Below the pieces are notes generated by a model. That model was not told the DNA's origin. It worked only from the letters and a program-made list of their open reading frames with translations, and searched no databases. A DNA stretch of 5,262 nt from NCBI GenBank assembly GCA_021802165.1, contig JAKAAU010000126.1:1-5262 (forward strand), written 5' to 3'. Position numbers and translations under genes: made by a program. This DNA comes from Thermoplasmata archaeon. Lineage in GTDB: Archaea > Thermoplasmatota > Thermoplasmata > Thermoplasmatales > Thermoplasmataceae. Every line of letters starts with the position of its first letter. Position 1 is the stretch's first letter. This document shows positions 5,196 to 5,262 of the stretch, in pieces.

Positions 5196-5262
5196 AACTA
5201 TGTGTCAGTGATTTTAAATATTTTAGGTAAATTATATATTTTTATAGGGTATAATGAACAGA

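Noticed and set aside
5230..5262. Plus-strand TATA-like sequence and ATG 5254 as the start of a gene running off the right edge
   Set aside because: Only three codons are visible, and the AT-rich sequence gives no box at the 21-22 nt spacing seen elsewhere.
1..5262. tRNA, rRNA, CRISPR array or riboswitch
   Set aside because: No cloverleaf, regularly spaced repeats or GC-rich structured RNA (which stands out in AT-rich archaea) was seen on either strand.

Overview
The window is AT-rich archaeal chromosomal DNA. The uS12 and uS7 proteins, the zinc-ribbon/HTH factor MBF1, the archaeal-type YchF GTPase and the TATA-box promoters all point to Euryarchaeota. The codon use, the apparently leaderless promoters and the gene complement fit a Thermoplasmatales-like organism (Ferroplasma/Cuniculiplasma/Picrophilus relatives). 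That rank is inferred from sequence character, not from a search.

Left part (1-857, minus strand): a 44-residue ribbon-helix-helix/VapB-antitoxin-like protein (723-857) overlaps by 29 nt the start of a TnpB/OrfB protein of the IS200/IS605 type (751 down to base 1, continuing beyond the left edge). The visible 250 TnpB residues run from the N-terminus through the RuvC-I motif, whose aspartate is intact. No TnpA is present in the visible part. The 3' end, where a guide RNA would lie, is off-window.

Centre (979-3666, plus strand): one compact operon of UPF0179 - YchF-like GTPase - rps12 - rps7, with a TGATG overlap and then two 4-nt gaps. At the last two junctions the final Arg codon AGG, the stop TGA and the next T together form the Shine-Dalgarno sequence (AGGTGAT) of the following gene, at identical spacing. 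A T-rich terminator follows rps7.

Right part (3709-5195, minus strand): three genes, each with its own TATA box. They are a four-helix CopD-like membrane protein (3709-4227), MBF1 (4276-4725), and a broken gene for a membrane-anchored small OB-fold (CcmE-like) protein (4831-5167). The broken gene has an extra base in a 7-nt homopolymer and ATA where the start codon is expected. From 5196 to the end there is AT-rich sequence with no gene I can support.

Five candidate promoters share one geometry: the TATA octamer ends 21-22 nt before the start codon, which implies leaderless mRNAs. I used this to choose starts for UPF0179, the CopD-like protein and the broken OB-fold gene.
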